Positions 60,601-64,000 of a stretch of 64,000 bases of DNA are shown here, piece by piece. The notes beneath the pieces were generated by a model. The model was given only the letters and a program-made list of their open reading frames with translations, had not been told where the DNA came from and made no database searches. The stretch spans positions 29,489,188-29,553,187 of the forward strand of contig OZ007570.1 of assembly GCA_963931925.1 (NCBI GenBank), read 5' to 3'. Numbering within the stretch: the stretch's first letter is position 1; each line of letters starts with the position of its first letter. The stretch is from Onchidella celtica. Lineage: Eukaryota; Mollusca; Gastropoda; Systellommatophora; Onchidiidae. The translations under genes were made by a program, and so were the position numbers.

Positions 60601-63600
60601 TCTTTCTCATTGACATAATTAACAATTTCTGTGTCTCACACATTCAGATACAATGTCAGTCATTCTTTGACGTCATCATTATACTCTATTCGTTTACTTA
60701 ACTCTTTCAGTCACACCCAGTCCCCTCTCCCTATCGCTCCACTATTTTCCCATCACACGCTGTCTCGATCTGTGCGATCCAGCTGCCCCCGAGGCCAATC
60801 AGGGTCAGACACCAGAGTGATTAGGGGAAAACAAAAGCCCGCCATTGTTGGTCCCACGTCACAGACCGTGATGGAAATGGTGCTCCCACACGGCTATTAT
60901 TGGTACCATGGGAACACAGCTATTGTCTGAGAGGCGTGAAACATGGCCCCAACAATACAGTCCTGCCTGGATACTAATAACCCCGGGGGCAGCGACAGAT
61001 TCAAAAAGAGGGGGAGGAACAGCGGACCACGGAAAGCATAGGCAAAGGGAAACAAAAGGGCTGAGGCCCGATGTGGGTGTTTGATGGAGGAGACACGAGG
61101 CGCTCGTCTCTGGCAACAATGCAGTTCTTCTCTCCCTCTTTTCATATGGCACGTCTTTGTTTATGAAGGTAATTATTAGAGAAATCGAAACTACTACAAA
61201 ATTAATATAGATTTGATTTGGGTTGCTCGAGCTGCCTCTACTGATACCATAGTCTAGGACCATAGCCTAATGACGATCTGGACATATCACATCATATCAC
61301 ACACTACACTTTACATGCACGCAGTTTTGCTAGCACCATCATCTGGAATAGAAAGGTCAAACAACTGAGGGCCTGATGGAGATGTGGCTTAGATAAAACA
61401 ACAACAGCAATGTAACCATTCTACTTGTTTTTATGGTTGCGGGAGGGGGGGGGGGTGTATCATATCAGTCACATCTGTGGCTGGCAGATTTTAGACTGTA
61501 AAACACATCTGTTTATCAAACTTTCTGCTGTTATCCCTGCCCATGATCATACTCATCTCTTTCATTTTCTCCCTCTGTATTTCAACGACAGATCACAAGG
61601 CGGATGAAGAAATAGGGGACATTAATATTATACATCAATATTGTCAATACTACATAATCATAAATTAGCCTTCACCGTATCACATTCCAACCTCGCAATG
61701 AATTTCATTTATCTGTAACCCAAAAAAGCTTTTCAGTTCATTGGCCCCCGGGGTGATTTGTGATTAGTGGGCTGTAGCCATTCAGCTCTGACCATAACAC
61801 TAATATTTGATGACCCATATAGTAATGAATGAATGGAATGGCATGCCTAACACACCAAAATGTATAACCAAACCAGCCCCTTAAATCCACACAGCCCAAC
61901 GCATGCATCTCCATGGCAGTTCCGACGCTCCTTCTCCAATCGCTGAAACCTATTACCCCATCACGGAGACTTCCACCCATTCATAAGTTCAATAGCTGCA
62001 CTTGAATTATGAAAAAGAACTACCCACGTATTATCCTATGCCATACAGGTTATGTGTTGCGGCGTTCTGGTGGGAATATTTGATGTAAACGGATACTAAA
62101 TGCCATCCATGTTTATAGTCTATCAGGTCCACTTCGTTCGTTTGGTGCAAGAACTTGACTTGATTATCTTTTGTCTCAATCTTTTTCTTTACAAAACAGC
62201 TTGCCTATAACTGCTATGTCTTCTGGAAAGTCCCATGAATTGAAAGCTTTGATATGACATGGAATTCACTGAGTTTACAAATCAAATCCTGTTTTCTCTA
62301 ATACGTGCATTCACTAACAGGAAGCTCAAAAACGTTTTTATCTTGTGTTCTAATCCTGGCCTGTGTCCGCTCTCTTTTAGCTTGGGATAATGTTATCACC
62401 CCTCACATCCGGAGAAAATTTAGTTATAGTAACAACATAAAAAAAAGTCTATGTAAACTATGTCCGTGTAAATACGCGTATAACTGACAGCAGCACATGT
62501 TCAACACCGACCAGTTTCAAAACTTCTGTGCCTTCACGTAAAGATGACTTCTCTACTAATCGCATGACAATACCTGAAGGTGACGGGACTCTGACCAGTT
62601 GGTGTCGAAGAGAATTTTTTTAATGTTTCTCATCATGAAAAGAATGTACATGTCGTAATTAACTAACTATGCCACGAAGGCGTGATGTGTGCTTTCTCCC
62701 AGACAAATTGCCAATGGAGAAAAGAGTGTGTGAGAGAGACGCCAATGGCAGCCGCACACGAACTTTACCAGTTTTCCAAAACATACTGAAAGTCACGTGC
62801 TCTCATCAGTTGACATTTAACTCTTTTTAACGTCAAGACGACAAGCTACCTTCCGCTTTTGGCTCTCTCCCCCTTTTTTTTTTTTTACAAACTGTAGTGG
62901 TCCGAGCCACGTACTGGTAAAAGACACGAAGCTTTAGTGGCTAGCAGCAGCATGTAAACAGTCAAATGCAGCAAGTCATAATTAACGAAATTCGGATCTT
63001 TAAAGCAAATAAAATGCTTCGTTCCTTTTCACCCGCACCTATGGGCTCAAACCATTATAAACCAGTGCCGATCTTCCTCACACCAAAATAAACTATTATC
63101 TTTCTCTTAAATCTCTTCTCTCCCGGGCAATAATTATTGTAGCCAAACAAGTACTGGCAAAATGAGATGAACATTAAGTTTACAGTGATAACAAGAGCTA
63201 AAACCTACATACAGCAACCATACAGCTGGTACCGCTCAACTGTCGGTGCTTGACAAACCAAATAGGATTACAGGGCAATTAATGCCTGGAAAACCCCGGA
63301 TTGGAAACCACAGTTGTACAAGTAGTTTTCTGCCTGGTCCGAATGTTTTCAATTCAACTATCCCAAGTCTCTTCCTATTCCACTGACACTGTAACAAACA
63401 CTTATTATGGATGCATTCCCAAGCCACCAAAACAAAATCTAATTATGCAAATACATGAGCATCCGGCCCGAGTGAGCACATCAGTAATAACAAATGTACA
63501 ATAAACCAAATTTAATTAATCAATTCAAAGCTCATTTCTCATTCTCCGCATAAACGAAAAATTATATGATTGCATTACACCAGTCTCTCACTCTTTTTGA

Positions 63601-64000
63601 AACCGCTAAACTGGTCAAACTGTCTGGAAGCAACAAAAAAAAAAAAATGTTTATTTGCCCGCTCTTGTTGGAGATTAATTGTTTATGTGCTTTTCTCGTT
63701 CAGCCAGGACAAGCCAGGTCGGATGTGTTCGGAGGCACGAAATATGTACAGCTTTAAGGGAGTTTCTGAGAGATTCAAGGTCAAACAAACCAAAATTCCG
63801 CTTCATCTCGGCCTCAGGTATTTGAAGCAACCACTGTAGCCCCGATCCCCAGTCCCAAAGCCTCACCCCAGGGAGAGAAACACGATCCTAGGTAAATGAC
63901 GTGCATGCATTTCTCTGAAGAGCCTGAGAGAATACAGGTAGCATTCGAAGAAATGAGAAAAAGGTCCACAGAGTGATGCCAGATAGTAACCATATTTTTG
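57681..64000. other. No recognisable gene; probable afadin 5' intron or upstream region
   Basis: It contains CTA/CCA-type repeats near 58418-58475 and poly-G/C tracts. The 60.75-61.1 kb stretch is GC-richer than its surroundings and could be a regulatory element, but no motif proves it. Open frames are short and unsupported by splice context. Confidence 0.4.

Larger units (their letters stand above)
50961..61455. repeat. Cluster of thirteen poly-G/poly-C tracts
   Basis: G runs: 50961-50974, 51644-51657, 53338-53348, 54002-54011, 54100-54111, 54878-54895, 54914-54924, 55561-55577 and 61445-61455. C runs: 53226-53240, 56009-56020, 56356-56367 and 57940-57954. Each is at least 10 bases. I saw none of this length between 15068 and 50960. 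Confidence 0.85.

Overview
The window is animal nuclear DNA, about 40% GC by eye, with GT-AG spliced exons of 66 to 1648 bp, introns of 0.3-2.6 kb and many short mobile elements. A tRNA-headed SINE, several non-autonomous DNA transposons and LINE tails suggest a lophotrochozoan, most likely a mollusc; this placement is inference. There is one protein-coding gene. It is the afadin (AFDN, canoe in flies) orthologue on the minus strand, from the second Ras-association domain at 47117 down to the stop codon at 22652. Twenty-five exons can be joined with every phase matching, giving 2093 residues. The order is RA2, FHA, DIL (dilute) domain, PDZ, a very long Pro/Gln-rich region, a charged coiled coil and a conserved C-terminal block. 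Afadin is a scaffold of adherens junctions that links nectins and small Ras/Rap GTPases to F-actin. The RA1 exons and the promoter are not recognisable here and must lie beyond base 64000 behind a large 5' intron, or in short exons I could not see.

Region by region: 1-190 carries part of a SINE. 303-3928 is a satellite of exactly 74 copies of a 49-bp unit, almost uniform, with variants spaced at 10 and 21 copies. 3929-9788 holds no gene. 9789-14630 is a complete, very young, non-autonomous LTR retrotransposon: 1273-bp LTRs with only two differences seen, TG...CA ends, and a 5-bp target duplication TAGAT. 14636-22651 is AT-rich flank downstream of afadin, perhaps partly its 3' UTR, with a TIR element and local direct repeats. 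22652-47117 is the afadin body. Its introns hold a tRNA-derived SINE, two piggyBac-like elements at TTAA sites, a TA-flanked MITE, and a 113-bp LINE-tail insertion whose 12-bp target duplication starts at the third base of an intron. 47118-64000 is upstream intron with a truncated LINE 3' end at 57.0-57.7 kb and a strong cluster of long poly-G/poly-C tracts.

Nothing here looks like a new multi-gene system. The most distinctive items are the higher-order structure of the 49-bp satellite, the young non-autonomous LTR element, and the splice-donor-proximal retroposon insertion.
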